From contig NZ_MCAS01000006.1 of the NCBI RefSeq assembly GCF_003610895.1, positions 154,177 through 218,176 on the forward strand: DNA of 64,000 bases, given 5' to 3'. Shown here piece by piece: positions 33,344 to 41,463 of this stretch. The notes under the pieces are model-generated. The model had not been told where the DNA came from, did no database searches, and saw only the letters and a list, made by a program, of their open reading frames with translations. The translations under genes and the position numbers were made by a program. The stretch is from Paraburkholderia fungorum. Its GTDB lineage: Bacteria > Pseudomonadota > Gammaproteobacteria > Burkholderiales > Burkholderiaceae. Position 1 is the stretch's first letter. Every line of letters starts with the position of its first letter.

Positions 33344-34639
33344 ATGGTGTCACGTCGACATTTTCTCGGCGGCTCGGGGGCCGCTCTGCTCGGCGCAGCA
33401 TTGGTGAGCAAGGCTGGAGCTGCGTCGCTGCCTGAGGCGCCCACGATGGCCAAGGCCACCATGCAACCACCGCTCACGCCTCCCAATGGCCGTCCGTACA
33501 CGCCCGTTGCCACGCTGAACGGCTGGTCGCTGCCGTGGCGCATGAAAAACGGCTGGAAGGAATTTCACCTGATTGCTGAGCCTGTCGTGCGCGAAATGGC
33601 GCCTGGCATGAACGCGAATCTTTGGGGTTACAACGGGCAGGCCCCAGGCCCAACCATCGAGGCAGTGGAAGGCGACAAGGTCCGCATCTTCGTGACCAAC
33701 AGGCTGCCGGAGCACACTACCGTTCACTGGCACGGGATGCTGTTGCCGTCGGGCATGGATGGCGTCGGCGGCTTGACGCAACCGCATATTCCTCCGGGCA
33801 AGACCTTCGTCTACGAATTCGAGCTTGAGAAGCATGGGACGTTCATGTATCACCCGCACGCCGACGAGATGGTGCAGATGGCAATGGGGATGATGGGGAC
33901 GTTCATCGTTCACCCGAAAGACCCCGGCGTCATGCAGGTCGACCGCGACTTCGTGTTCATCATGTCCGCGTATGACATCGACCCGGGTAGCTTCACGCCG
34001 CGCGTCAATGAGATGACCGACTTCAACATGTGGACCTGGAATTCACGAGTCTTTCCGGGCATCGACCCGTTGCCGGTGCGTGCCGGGGACCGCGTGCGTC
34101 TCCGGTTCGGCAATCTGACGATGACCAATCACCCCATCCACCTGCACGGCTATCACTTCGAGGTCGCGGGCACGGATGGCGGATGGATTCCGCCGGCCGC
34201 GCGCTGGCCAGAGGTGACCGCCGACGTCGCGGTCGGCCAGATGCGTGCCATCGAATTCACGGCAAACCGGCCCGGAGACTGGGCGTTTCACTGCCCCAAG
34301 TCCCACCACACGATGAATGCGATGGGGCATTCCGTACCGAATCTTATTGGCGTGCAGCAGAAAGACCTCGCAAAGCGCATCAACAAGCTCGTGCCTGATT
34401 ACATGGCAATGGGCAGCACAGGTGGTGCGATGGGCGAGATGGAGATGCCACTGCCCGACAACACGCTGCCCATGATGACCGGCACCGACCCCTTCGGTCC
34501 GCTGGAAATGGGCGGTATGTTCACCGTCGTGAAAGTGCGCGAGGGATTGGGGCGCAAGGACTATCGCGACCCCGGCTGGTTCAAACACCCCAAAGAGACG
34601 GTTGCTTACGAATACACCGGCGAGTTGCCGGACAGCTGA
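33344..34639 (+). CDS. Multicopper oxidase, Tat-exported, with altered HCH motif
   Basis: A 431-residue copper oxidase with a Tat signal (SRRHFLGGSG). Copper-binding motifs are HWHGM (128-132), YHPHAD (169-174), HPIHLHG (263-269) and HCPKSHHTMNAMGH (316-329). The type-1 ligands Cys317, His322 and Met327 are in place, but the third position of the HCH motif is Pro318 (codon CCC), where a trinuclear-site His (CAC) is expected. The change should impair oxygen reduction. Family members oxidise Cu(I) in the periplasm. AAGGGA precedes the ATG. Confidence 0.87.
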   Translation: MVSRRHFLGGSGAALLGAALVSKAGAASLPEAPTMAKATMQPPLTPPNGRPYTPVATLNGWSLPWRMKNGWKEFHLIAEPVVREMAPGMNANLWGYNGQAPGPTIEAVEGDKVRIFVTNRLPEHTTVHWHGMLLPSGMDGVGGLTQPHIPPGKTFVYEFELEKHGTFMYHPHADEMVQMAMGMMGTFIVHPKDPGVMQVDRDFVFIMSAYDIDPGSFTPRVNEMTDFNMWTWNSRVFPGIDPLPVRAGDRVRLRFGNLTMTNHPIHLHGYHFEVAGTDGGWIPPAARWPEVTADVAVGQMRAIEFTANRPGDWAFHCPKSHHTMNAMGHSVPNLIGVQQKDLAKRINKLVPDYMAMGSTGGAMGEMEMPLPDNTLPMMTGTDPFGPLEMGGMFTVVKVREGLGRKDYRDPGWFKHPKETVAYEYTGELPDS

Positions 34640-34701
34640 TTTTCTATCTCGTCGGACTTTGCGGTCCGGCTACCTTTTATTTCAACGCAGGAGAAAGAGT
34701 T

Positions 34702-35052
34702 ATGAAGAACGTATTTGCATCGATTGCAGTTAGCTGCGCCCTGGTAATTTCGGGCTCGGCCTATGCGGCTGGCGAAATGGGCAACGTGGACATGGGCGGT
34801 AGCGGCGCGAAGCAGGCTGGCGAAGCGAAGGCTGGCATGTCGCATGGGGAAATCAGGAAAATCGACGCCGCAGCCGGAAAGCTGACCATCAAGCACGGCC
34901 CGCTGGAAAACCTCGGTATGGACGCCATGACGATGGTGTTCAAGGTCAAGGACCCGGCAATGATTTCGCAGGTCAAGGTCGGCGACAAGATTGATTTCGT
35001 GGCCGAACAGGTGGATGGCGCGCTGACGGTGACGAAGCTGCAGAAGCAGTAA
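34702..35052 (+). CDS. CusF-like periplasmic copper-binding protein
   Basis: A 116-residue protein with a signal peptide to AYA and a CusF fold domain: GEIRKIDAAAGKLTIKHGPLENLGMDAMTMVFKVKDP. The His of KHGP and the Met residues of MDAMTM are the Cu(I) ligands. The aromatic Trp seen in E. coli CusF is replaced by the GM of LGMDAM, a form common in Burkholderiaceae. A CusF protein normally hands metal to an RND pump, and the matching TolC gene here is truncated. GGAGAAAGAG precedes the start. Confidence 0.83.
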   Translation: MKNVFASIAVSCALVISGSAYAAGEMGNVDMGGSGAKQAGEAKAGMSHGEIRKIDAAAGKLTIKHGPLENLGMDAMTMVFKVKDPAMISQVKVGDKIDFVAEQVDGALTVTKLQKQ

Positions 35053-35119
35053 GGATTCACCGGGTGTTGTGAACAAACGCAAGCAATACCCGCTTTGACT
35101 ATTCAGGATGCGCTAGAAC

Positions 35120-35494
35120 ATGAAAACATTCATTCGCAAGCAACTGATGGGGCTGACCACGGCTGCCGTCATCACTTTCATGCCGGCTGCTGCGTTCGCG
35201 CACGGTAAGCTCGAGAGTGTCGTCCCGGCCTCTGGCAGCACCGTTGATTTGGCACCCGACGCGCTGCGGCTCACCTTCAACGAAGACCTGGAGTCCACGT
35301 TCAGCACGGTGAAAGTGTCCGATGCGAACAGCGCCGCAGTGACAAGGGAAAAGGCCAAGCTCGACGCGTCGAATCCACGCGTGCTGACGATTACTCTCCC
35401 GAAACTTCCGTCCGGTTCCTACTCCGTGCAGTGGGCTGTGATGCCACATGATGCCCACAAGACCAAGGGCACGTACGCCTTCCAGGTGAAGTGA
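35120..35494 (+). CDS. copC: CopC-like periplasmic copper-binding protein
   Basis: A 124-residue CopC protein. The signal peptide ends at AFA, and the mature chain starts with His (HGKLESVVPASGS), the N-terminal histidine that binds Cu(II). Typical strands LRLTFNEDLESTFSTV and the late MPHDAHKTKGTYAFQV, with its second His/Asp ligand set, are present. It ends at the copD start (TGATG overlap), the usual copCD arrangement. Confidence 0.88.
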   Translation: MKTFIRKQLMGLTTAAVITFMPAAAFAHGKLESVVPASGSTVDLAPDALRLTFNEDLESTFSTVKVSDANSAAVTREKAKLDASNPRVLTITLPKLPSGSYSVQWAVMPHDAHKTKGTYAFQVK

Positions 35495-36434
35495 TGAACG
35501 ACGGTCTCTTTGGCATCCTGCGGCTGGCTTTCGTTGCCCTTCAAAGCCTCAGCTTTGCGGTTGTCGTCGGCGTGCTGCTCAGTGACCGATGGCTCGCACG
35601 CCAAACGTCTTCGTGGCAGGTGAGCGTAAGCCGACGGCTGGTTAGCGCCCTGCGTATCGCATCTGTCGGCGCGCTGCTGTCGAGCACGCTCGCCTTCTGG
35701 ATTCATTGTGCGTTGATGAGCGAGTCCACACTTCCGGAGGCGGGCCCCGCTGTCCGCCCGATGCTGGTGGAGACCGGCTTTGGTCACGCATGGCTGGTTG
35801 GCGCTCGACTGATGCTATGCGTGGTCATTCTTTCCTTTATCCAGGCCGGGAAATCAATCCGTTTTTCTCTGGCCATCTGGTTGGTCCTGGGAGGTGTCGC
35901 GTTGGCGCGCAGCAATGGCGGACATCCAGTCGATGCTGGTTTGTTCGGCCTGCCAGTATGGGCGGACTGGGTACATCTGCTCGCCATCTGTGCGTGGGTG
36001 GGCTTGTGCTGGTTACGACGTATTTTGTTGCGCCACGTTTTTTCAACGCGCCGGGCAGCGAGCACGTGAGCAATGCGGCGTATATCCAGTCTTTGTCGGA
36101 TGTCGCAACGCTTGCGCTGGTCATTTTTTTTGCCATAGGCGCCTATAACGGCTGGCGCGGCGTCAGGTCGCCCGGCGACCTTCTGGAATCGGGTTATGGG
36201 CAGATTCTGTTATTGAAACTCGCGCTGGTGTTCGTGGCTGCCGCCCTCGGAGGATGCAACCGTTTCTTCGAGATGCCCAAGCTGCTCGCATCGTTGAAGA
36301 ATGCCTCCTCGACATCACCCGTGAGGCCTCTAAAACGCTTTGCCACCGTATTGCATGTCGAATCGGTGGTACTGGAAGGGGTGCTGGTCGCCGCTGCGGT
36401 ACTCTTCTCCAGTCCACTACCCGGAACGTCGTAG
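35494..36434 (+). pseudogene. copD: CopD-like copper membrane protein, frameshifted
   Basis: A polytopic CopD homologue broken into two frames. The first ~168 codons (from ATG 35494) run to WVHLLAICAWVG; the next family-typical stretch, GLVLVTTYFVAPRFFNAPG, continues in another frame from about 36000 to the stop at 36434. The change lies in the GTGGGTGGGC run at 35996-36003 and is explained by loss of one (or four) bases. Without it the gene would give a ~313-residue protein with about eight membrane helices. A sequencing error in the G-rich run is possible. Confidence 0.75.
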
Positions 36435-36497
36435 TCCGTTCGCTACTGTTTGTTTCTCACGCCCACGCAGATGGGCCGCGCCGCAGGGTCGATAAAG

Positions 36498-36503
36498 GCT
36501 GTA
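36498..36503 (+). promoter_or_regulatory. Candidate -10 box of a short terminated transcript
   Basis: TATACT lies about 45 bp before an intrinsic terminator at 36547-36572, with no open reading frame between, so it may start a short RNA or mark a former leader. The -35 is not clear. Confidence 0.3.
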
Positions 36504-36546
36504 TACTGCCTCGACGGACTTCAGGCGAAAGCCATCTTTTACGGGG

Positions 36547-36572
36547 CCCGACAGCACGTCGGGTCTTTTTTT
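36547..36572 (+). terminator. Intrinsic terminator after copD
   Basis: CCCGAC-AGCAC-GTCGGG hairpin directly followed by TCTTTTTTT. Oriented to end plus-strand transcription between the copper operon and the MerR-like gene. Confidence 0.85.
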
Positions 36573-36655
36573 ATTGCCCGTGCGTCGTTAGCGTAATTCG
36601 TGTTCGTGACTCCCGAGCTGAATCCAGCACGCATGGTTCGGAACATGTCGTTCGG

Positions 36656-37063
36656 ATGTCCGCCAAGATGATTCGTCATTGCGAGGAAACCGGCCTGATG
36701 CGCGCTGCCTCGCGGACAAGGGCGAACTATCGGGTGTACACGCCCAAGGATGTTCTGTTGCTGCGCTTCATACAGCAGGCTCGGCATCTTGGTTTTTCCA
36801 CGAAGCAGATTGCGGTGCTGTTGGCTCTTTGGCAGGACCGTAGCCGGTCCAGTAGCGAGGGCAAACGGCTCGCAAATGAGCATATTGCCAACTTGAACCT
36901 GCGCATTCAGGAACTGGCGGAAATGCGCGATACGCTGGGGCACCTGGCAGCGCATTGTAAAGGCGATTCACGTCCTGACTGTCCGATTCTGGAGAAGCTG
37001 GCTGGCGAGGCGCATTCACTGCGTCGCGAACTTCCAGGCTCCGAAAGGTCGACGCTGAAATGA
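36656..37063 (+). CDS. MerR/CueR-like regulator lacking its first helix (possible pseudogene)
   Basis: The frame encodes MSAKMIRHCEETGLM, then a full MerR body (YRVYTPKDVLLLRFIQQARHLGFSTKQI), a dimerisation helix and a metal-loop pair C-KGDSRPDC as in CueR. The canonical first ~12 residues of the DNA-binding domain are missing. In their place is a small imperfect duplication (GTTCGGAACATGTC at 36636-36649 then GTTCGGATGTC at 36650-36660). ATG 36656 gives 135 residues. The usual Tyr of RHYE is Cys. DNA binding is probably lost. The open frame upstream to 36254 is the end of copD in another phase. Confidence 0.6.
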   Translation: MSAKMIRHCEETGLMRAASRTRANYRVYTPKDVLLLRFIQQARHLGFSTKQIAVLLALWQDRSRSSSEGKRLANEHIANLNLRIQELAEMRDTLGHLAAHCKGDSRPDCPILEKLAGEAHSLRRELPGSERSTLK

Positions 37064-37142
37064 CCGCCACAAAGCGGAGTTTTGTGCAGCACGCAAGCCG
37101 GGCGCCGAAGAACAGGAAACCGTGGGATACGTCATGGGGCAC

Positions 37143-37175
37143 CCTTGACCAGCGCTACATATGCGTTGGTCAAGG
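37143..37175. repeat. Inverted repeat
   Basis: CCTTGACCA-N15-TGGTCAAGG, a perfect 9-bp inverted repeat in the 277-bp stretch between the MerR-like gene and the DUF4148 gene. It has no T-run, so it is more likely a protein site than a terminator. Nothing else was seen in this stretch. Confidence 0.45.
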
Positions 37176-37340
37176 CCACATCTGTCCGATACCTGTCGCA
37201 ATTTCGACATTGAACTGCGCCACTGCCGTGTGCTGACGGTCACTTCGCACAGTGCGTAGAGACTGTTGACAGCCAATTGGCTACGGCTCGTCGTTAATTC
37301 CCCATGAACTGCACGCAACCATCAGACGAGCCGGACCACA

Positions 37341-37664
37341 TCAGTGGTGTCCGTACAGTAGGCCCGAAGTGGTAGAAGCGGAAGTGCGTTGGCCCCACTG
37401 CGCCGCACCGCTTGTGACTCCGCCCACTCCTTGCGCAGCGGCCTGCATTGAGGAATTTTCAGCCGCGACGCGTGCTTCGGCAGCCTGAATGTCGGCCGGA
37501 TAGGTAGCGTTATCGCGTTTTGCCGGGTTGTATCCGGCCTTCTCCAACTGCACGAGTTCGGCGCGCACCTCTGCTCGTGTGACCGGTGCATTCGACTGTT
37601 GAGCAAAAGAAGCGACCGGTGTCGCCAGCAGGGCGGCTATAACGACGGCTTGAAGTGATTTCAT
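37341..37664 (-). CDS. DUF4148 small secreted protein (copy 1)
   Basis: A 107-residue exported protein: signal peptide MKSLQAVVIAALLATPVASFA, then the DUF4148 pattern TRAEVRAELVQLEKAGYNPAKRDNATYP and a variable Gly/Ala/Ser-rich end finishing YGHH. The family is small, periplasmic, typical of Burkholderiales and without known function. ATG 37664 gives a clean signal peptide. It shares the TRAEV motif and terminal HH with the second copy at 43506-43802. Confidence 0.82.
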   Translation of the reverse strand: MKSLQAVVIAALLATPVASFAQQSNAPVTRAEVRAELVQLEKAGYNPAKRDNATYPADIQAAEARVAAENSSMQAAAQGVGGVTSGAAQWGQRTSASTTSGLLYGHH

Positions 37665-37692
37665 GATTTGTACCTCCACAGTTTCTCGCGTC

Positions 37693-37710
37693 GCGAACAG
37701 CCCTGTTCGC
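37693..37710. promoter_or_regulatory. Inverted repeat upstream of DUF4148 copy 1
   Basis: GCGAACAG-CC-CTGTTCGC, a perfect 8-bp inverted repeat starting 29 bp before the start codon; candidate operator or leader hairpin. Confidence 0.4.
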
Positions 37711-37895
37711 AAACGGTGACTACAGGGTAAGGTACGGATGCTTAAGCGAAAATGATGCGATTTCAGAAAGCCTTTGGCCGCGACACTTTAACCATGCCGC
37801 GCAATTTCGTGCTTTTACCGGCGCTGCGGCGTTGTCTGCGTAGCTCAAGCTGAGCACTCGGGTCGCCGACGGGTCGGTGCTGCATAGCGCTCAAA

Positions 37896-38756
37896 TCAGA
37901 GCGCGTTCAGGGGTATCTTCAGGTAGTGCGTGCCATTTTCCTCGGCGGGCGGAAACTCGCCGGCCCGTATGTTGACCTGCACCGATGGCAGAATGAGAAC
38001 GGGCATGGCAAGCGTTGCATCACGCGCTTCGCGTACGCTGACGAACTGCTCTTCTGTTACGCCGTCGTGCACATGTATGTTATGCGCACGCTGCGCCACC
38101 ACCGTGGTTTCCCACTCGGGTTTCCGGCCCTCGGGTGGGTAGTCGTGACACGTGAATAGCCGGGTTTCGCCACGCAGGCCGAGCAGCTTTCGAATCGACC
38201 CATATAGCCTGTGCGCATCACCGCCCGGGAAATCGCAACGCGCGGTGCCAACGTCGGGCATGAAAAGCGTGTCTCCCACGAAGACGGCATCTGCAATCTG
38301 GTAGGCCGTGTCGGCAGGGGTATGGCCCGGCACATACAGCGCCTTTGCTGTCAGGGCACCAATGGAAAACTCCTCGTCTTCGTGGAAAAGATGGTCGAAT
38401 TGGGAGCCGTCTATATGGAATCCGGGCTCAAGATTGAAAAGCTTCTGGAAAACGCCTTGAACGGTGCGAATGTGCTCTCCAATCGCAATCTTGCCGCCGA
38501 GATTAGTTCGTAAATAATGCGCCGCCGACAGGTGGTCTGCGTGCGCGTGGGTTTCCAGAATCCACTGCACCCGCAGGCCGCGCTGGCGAACGAACTCGAT
38601 GACCTTGTCGGCATTCGTCGTTGAAGTGCGTCCTGCTTTGGGGTCGTAGTCAAGGACCGGGTCAATGACTGCGCATTCCTGATGCCCGGACTGGAAAACC
38701 ACGTATGTGACCGTGCCGGTGACCGGGTCGAAGAATGGTTGAACGATGGTATGCAT
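37896..38756 (-). CDS. ETHE1/Blh-like persulfide dioxygenase (metallo-beta-lactamase fold)
   Basis: A 286-residue MBL-fold hydrolase. The metal motif is THAHADHL near residue 70, followed by PGHTPAD and the late CHDYPPEG with a final-domain Asp (VFVGDTLFMPDVGTARCDFPGG). These are the marks of ETHE1-type sulfur dioxygenases and Blh proteins, which oxidise glutathione persulfide to sulfite. It is transcribed divergently from a BigR/SqrR-like regulator, the known pairing in Xylella, Agrobacterium and Rhodobacter. AGGAGG precedes the start. Confidence 0.87.
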   Translation of the reverse strand: MHTIVQPFFDPVTGTVTYVVFQSGHQECAVIDPVLDYDPKAGRTSTTNADKVIEFVRQRGLRVQWILETHAHADHLSAAHYLRTNLGGKIAIGEHIRTVQGVFQKLFNLEPGFHIDGSQFDHLFHEDEEFSIGALTAKALYVPGHTPADTAYQIADAVFVGDTLFMPDVGTARCDFPGGDAHRLYGSIRKLLGLRGETRLFTCHDYPPEGRKPEWETTVVAQRAHNIHVHDGVTEEQFVSVREARDATLAMPVLILPSVQVNIRAGEFPPAEENGTHYLKIPLNAL

Positions 38757-38798
38757 CCTGACCTCCTCAGATGTGACTCATTCTATTCACACACAATT

Positions 38799-38815
38799 TA
38801 TTATGCAATATAATA
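38799..38815. promoter_or_regulatory. Candidate BigR-like operator
   Basis: TATTAT-GCAAT-ATAATA, a perfect 6-bp inverted repeat with a 5-bp centre in the AT-rich divergent region between the persulfide dioxygenase and the ArsR-type regulator. BigR operators are likewise AT-rich palindromes overlapping the promoter. Confidence 0.55.
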
Positions 38816-38842
38816 TGTAAATGTAGATTATTGGATGGTGAG

Positions 38843-39160
38843 ATGAGGAAGAAGTCCGCACCAATCGACCTTTCTGTGATGCAGGCCTCGGCAGAGAAAG
38901 CCTGTGCTCTGCTGAAAGTGCTGGCAAATCCTGACCGGTTGCTGCTGATGTGCCAGTTATCCCGGGGCGAATTGTGTGTGAGCGACCTGGAAGAACAGTT
39001 GGGGATACGTCAGCCGACACTCTCCCAGCAACTCGGCGTACTTCGCGATAACGAACTCGTCGAGACACGCCGGGAAGGGAAAAGCATCTTTTATTCCATC
39101 GCGAGCAAGGAAGCGATTGCGGTCATGAACGTGCTGTACGACCAGTTTTGCGCCCAATGA
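38843..39160 (+). CDS. ArsR-family persulfide-sensing regulator (BigR/SqrR-like)
   Basis: A 105-residue winged-helix repressor: KVLANPDRLLLMCQLSRGELCVSDLEEQLGIRQPTLSQQLGVLRDNELVETRREGKS, cut here to its key parts. Cys37 and Cys103 are 66 residues apart, the spacing of the redox pair in SqrR and BigR, which form a tetrasulfide link when persulfide builds up. ATG 38843 was chosen over an upstream TTG at 38831. It likely represses itself, the dioxygenase and the transporter genes that follow 15 bp downstream. Confidence 0.85.
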   Translation: MRKKSAPIDLSVMQASAEKACALLKVLANPDRLLLMCQLSRGELCVSDLEEQLGIRQPTLSQQLGVLRDNELVETRREGKSIFYSIASKEAIAVMNVLYDQFCAQ

Positions 39161-39175
39161 AGATAAGGAGGGGCC

Positions 39176-39610
39176 ATGTCGATTGATATCGCGAGTTTCA
39201 CGCCGGGCCTGTCATTGACTGGGGGCCTGGTGATTGGCGCCGCGGCTGCTGTGCTTGTTCTCTTCAACGGGCGTATCGCTGGCATCAGCGGCATTCTTGG
39301 TGGCCTGCTAGGCACGTTACAAAAAGATGCGGAATGGCGTGTCGCTTTTCTTGCAGGGCTTGTCGGGGCACCTGTGCTGGCAGGCTTGCTGGGTCACCCG
39401 ATTGCGCCCGATATCCAGGCTGGGTGGAGCGAAATACTCGTTGCGGGCTTTCTCGTTGGCATCGGCACGCGTTACGCAAGCGGTTGCACGAGCGGCCACG
39501 GCGTCTGTGGCATTTCGCGCGGTTCCCTCCGTTCGCTTGTCGCAACGGCAGCATTCATGGCAAGCGGTTTTCTGACCGTGTTCGTGTCCAGACATCTGCT
39601 GGGAGGCTGA
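39176..39610 (+). CDS. YeeE/YedE-type sulfur transporter, N-terminal half (PmpA-like)
   Basis: A 144-residue membrane protein with about four hydrophobic helices and the conserved Cys motif YASGCTSGHGVCGISRGS near residue 100. YeeE/YedE proteins carry thiosulfate or related sulfur species; many bacteria encode them as two half-size genes as here. AAGGAGG precedes the start. It sits between bigR-like and the second half, so persulfide control is likely. Confidence 0.85.
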   Translation: MSIDIASFTPGLSLTGGLVIGAAAAVLVLFNGRIAGISGILGGLLGTLQKDAEWRVAFLAGLVGAPVLAGLLGHPIAPDIQAGWSEILVAGFLVGIGTRYASGCTSGHGVCGISRGSLRSLVATAAFMASGFLTVFVSRHLLGG

Positions 39611-39611
39611 G

Positions 39612-40043
39612 ATGGGTTTGCTCACCGCGTTGCTGTCCGGGCTCCTGTTTGGCATCGGCCTGATGGTGTCCGGCATGGCCAATCCGGCGAAGGTGCTGGG
39701 ATTTCTCGACATCGCGGGACGATGGGACCCGTCACTCGCATTTGTGATGCTCGGTGCGATAGCGGTCGCCTCCATTGCCTTCCGGTTTTCAAAACGGCGA
39801 AAAAAATCGCTGCTTGGGTTGCCCGTGCAGATTCCTGCCGGTACTACCGTAACGCGCAGACTTGTGCTGGGAAGCGCGATATTTGGCGTGGGCTGGGGGC
39901 TTGCGGGGTTTTGCCCGGGACCAGCGCTAGTCACGCTGGGTGCTGGCTTTCCCAAGGCGTGGGGCTTTGTCGTCGCGATGCTAGCAGGCATGGCCATCTT
40001 CGAGCTGGTTGAGCGCGTGAAGCTGAGACGGCAGCCGACCTGA
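39612..40043 (+). CDS. YeeE/YedE-type sulfur transporter, C-terminal half (PmpB-like)
   Basis: A 143-residue companion half-transporter, starting one base after the previous stop. It shows MVSGMANPAKVLGFLD early and the motif GLAGFCPGPAL with its single conserved Cys near residue 100. The two halves together give the pseudo-symmetric pore with Cys residues facing the channel. Confidence 0.85.
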   Translation: MGLLTALLSGLLFGIGLMVSGMANPAKVLGFLDIAGRWDPSLAFVMLGAIAVASIAFRFSKRRKKSLLGLPVQIPAGTTVTRRLVLGSAIFGVGWGLAGFCPGPALVTLGAGFPKAWGFVVAMLAGMAIFELVERVKLRRQPT

Positions 40044-40536
40044 GTTGCTGCTGTGCATGCGTCGAGGGTTGTTGTTCCGTCGGGGAGCCGTGGCCTTTGT
40101 TCCTTCTCTGGACGTAGGCTATTGCCTTGCTTCCAGTCGTTCGGCCTGCATGCAGACATGTCCGATGTCGAGCCGCGGGTCTTACTGCATTTGCCGACAT
40201 CTCACGTTCGCTAACGAGTTATTCCCGCTCACCGGTTGCTGCCCGGTCCCTTGCGCTCCTGTTAAGAGGCTGCTTGCCTTGCTGCAATTTGGGTGACAAA
40301 CGCTCGTGCAATGTCGAACAGTTTCCCGCAAATGTTTTGAACATTTTCCGCGGACAACCGACATTGCGCGTTCGGTTCGTTGAACGGCACACGCGGCTGG
40401 TTAGCCAGGGACAAAAAGTGCGCGACCTGAAGTCCCAGACATAAGCTCTGAATACGTGACATCGGCGCACATACTCGCGCACGCCCTCGAAACGATTGCT
40501 ACAGACTTCGGACGTCGAGCGGCCGCGCCGTGTCGG
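40044..40536. other. Intergenic region
   Basis: Mostly unexplained. One minus-strand frame (40262-40462, 66 residues) beginning MSRIQSLCLGLQVAHFLSLA shows a plausible amphipathic pattern but has no ribosome site, so it is kept only as a possible small gene. No terminator was recognised after the transporter. Confidence 0.3.
40262..40462 (-). CDS. Possible small protein, function unknown
   Basis: A 66-residue frame with an even spread of hydrophobic and charged residues (VAHFLSLANQPRVPFNEP, then LSAENVQNICGKLFDIARAFV). It lies in the same direction as and 74 bp downstream of the 97-residue gene at 40537-40830, so it could be a second gene of that unit. There is no Shine-Dalgarno match before its ATG. 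Not recognised. Confidence 0.25.
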   Translation of the reverse strand: MSRIQSLCLGLQVAHFLSLANQPRVPFNEPNAQCRLSAENVQNICGKLFDIARAFVTQIAARQAAS

Positions 40537-40830
40537 TTATATTTTAGGCGGTTCGGACGAATGTTTTTCGGGCAACGTGCTACCGGCACCCGATACCTTT
40601 GAGTTGGTCGGGAGGCGGCCAAGCAAGCGCTGTAGCCGCTCAAGTTGCGTTGGCGCGAGCCCCGGCGTCGCACATGCCTGAAGAGCACGGCCGCGCCAGT
40701 AAGCCTGAACAAAAAGAGAGTCGGCGCCTTCTGCGCATAAGACCTGCTCAATATCGGCGATTGCGGCGTCGACGTTCTGGAGTGTGTAAGGACTCGCGCT
40801 CGCAGCATCTCTTGTATGGGGGGCTTTCAT
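40537..40830 (-). CDS. Small hypothetical protein
   Basis: A 97-residue soluble protein. The core AAIADIEQVLCAEGADSLFVQAYWRGRALQA followed by LERLQRLLGRL is helical and looks folded. The C-terminus is Ser/Pro-rich. No known motif. It stands alone in a gene-poor stretch, and its start is preceded by CTGAGAGAAT, a weak ribosome site. Confidence 0.5.
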   Translation of the reverse strand: MKAPHTRDAASASPYTLQNVDAAIADIEQVLCAEGADSLFVQAYWRGRALQACATPGLAPTQLERLQRLLGRLPTNSKVSGAGSTLPEKHSSEPPKI

Positions 40831-41122
40831 GGCATTCTCTCAGTAGCAACTGCTTTCCTGTATGACGGACATGCATCGTTGTTTGCGAGCACCGCGCCGA
40901 CAATTTGGCTTCCGTCAACTGATGCGTAAATTTCGATGATTGCGAATAAGCGATGGTGAGGTCCCCGGCCGCTTGCGAGCAATGAAAGAGTGTCGCGGGG
41001 CTAATGGACAACGACGTTACTGCCCGGTGACGTTGAATTGCCGCTCACAAGACACCATCGCGCGCTCCTATTGTTTCGGTAGACCGGATACTCACCCTCC
41101 TTGCTGCACGTGCCGCCGAAAG

Positions 41123-41150
41123 TAAAAGCGGACCCGGCGGGAACCGGGTC
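41123..41150 (-). terminator. Possible minus-strand terminator
   Basis: GACCCGG-N6-CCGGGTC (41131-41150); on the minus strand the stem is followed by CGCTTTTAC, a short T-run. No clear gene lies upstream on that strand. Confidence 0.4.
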
Positions 41151-41406
41151 CCAACTGTCGGCACCTTGTCGGTCGGCAAGGTTCGACTCCCCCAACTTCG
41201 GACCTAATCTCCCGTTTGAACGGACCGTTTGCCACGCCTGACTGCGTGCACTTTCAGCGTGAATGCATGCGCCGCAATCACACGTATATTCACCAGGCCG
41301 CATCCTCGGAATGTGACCAGGTCCAACCCTGCAGCATTACCGCGCTGCGCCGCACTGCGGCACATCGTGATTTTCGTCGGGTTGTAGTCCAATCTATGTA
41401 AGTAGG

Positions 41407-41423
41407 CTTAAAGCAGACTTAAA
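41407..41423 (+). promoter_or_regulatory. PmrA/QseB-type box a
   Basis: CTTAAA-N5-CTTAAA, exact 11-bp period. This is the layout of PmrA and QseB binding sites (cTTAA repeats on one DNA face). No well-supported gene follows closely. Confidence 0.5.
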
Positions 41424-41443
41424 TCGGGAATCGGTGTAAACGC

Positions 41444-41463
41444 GCGGAGAGCGCGCTCTCCGC
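41444..41463. repeat. Perfect 20-bp palindrome
   Basis: GCGGAGAGC-GC-GCTCTCCGC, 20 bp after box a. It could be a leader hairpin or the foot of a small RNA; there is no T-run. Confidence 0.4.

Noticed and set aside
36254..36655. In-frame upstream extension of the MerR-like gene
   Set aside because: The extra 134 codons are the out-of-phase end of copD plus the terminator region and do not match MerR proteins.
37738..37748. Additional PmrA/QseB-type box near GCTTAAGC
   Set aside because: Only one CTTAAG hexamer; the nearest partner is not at 11-bp spacing.
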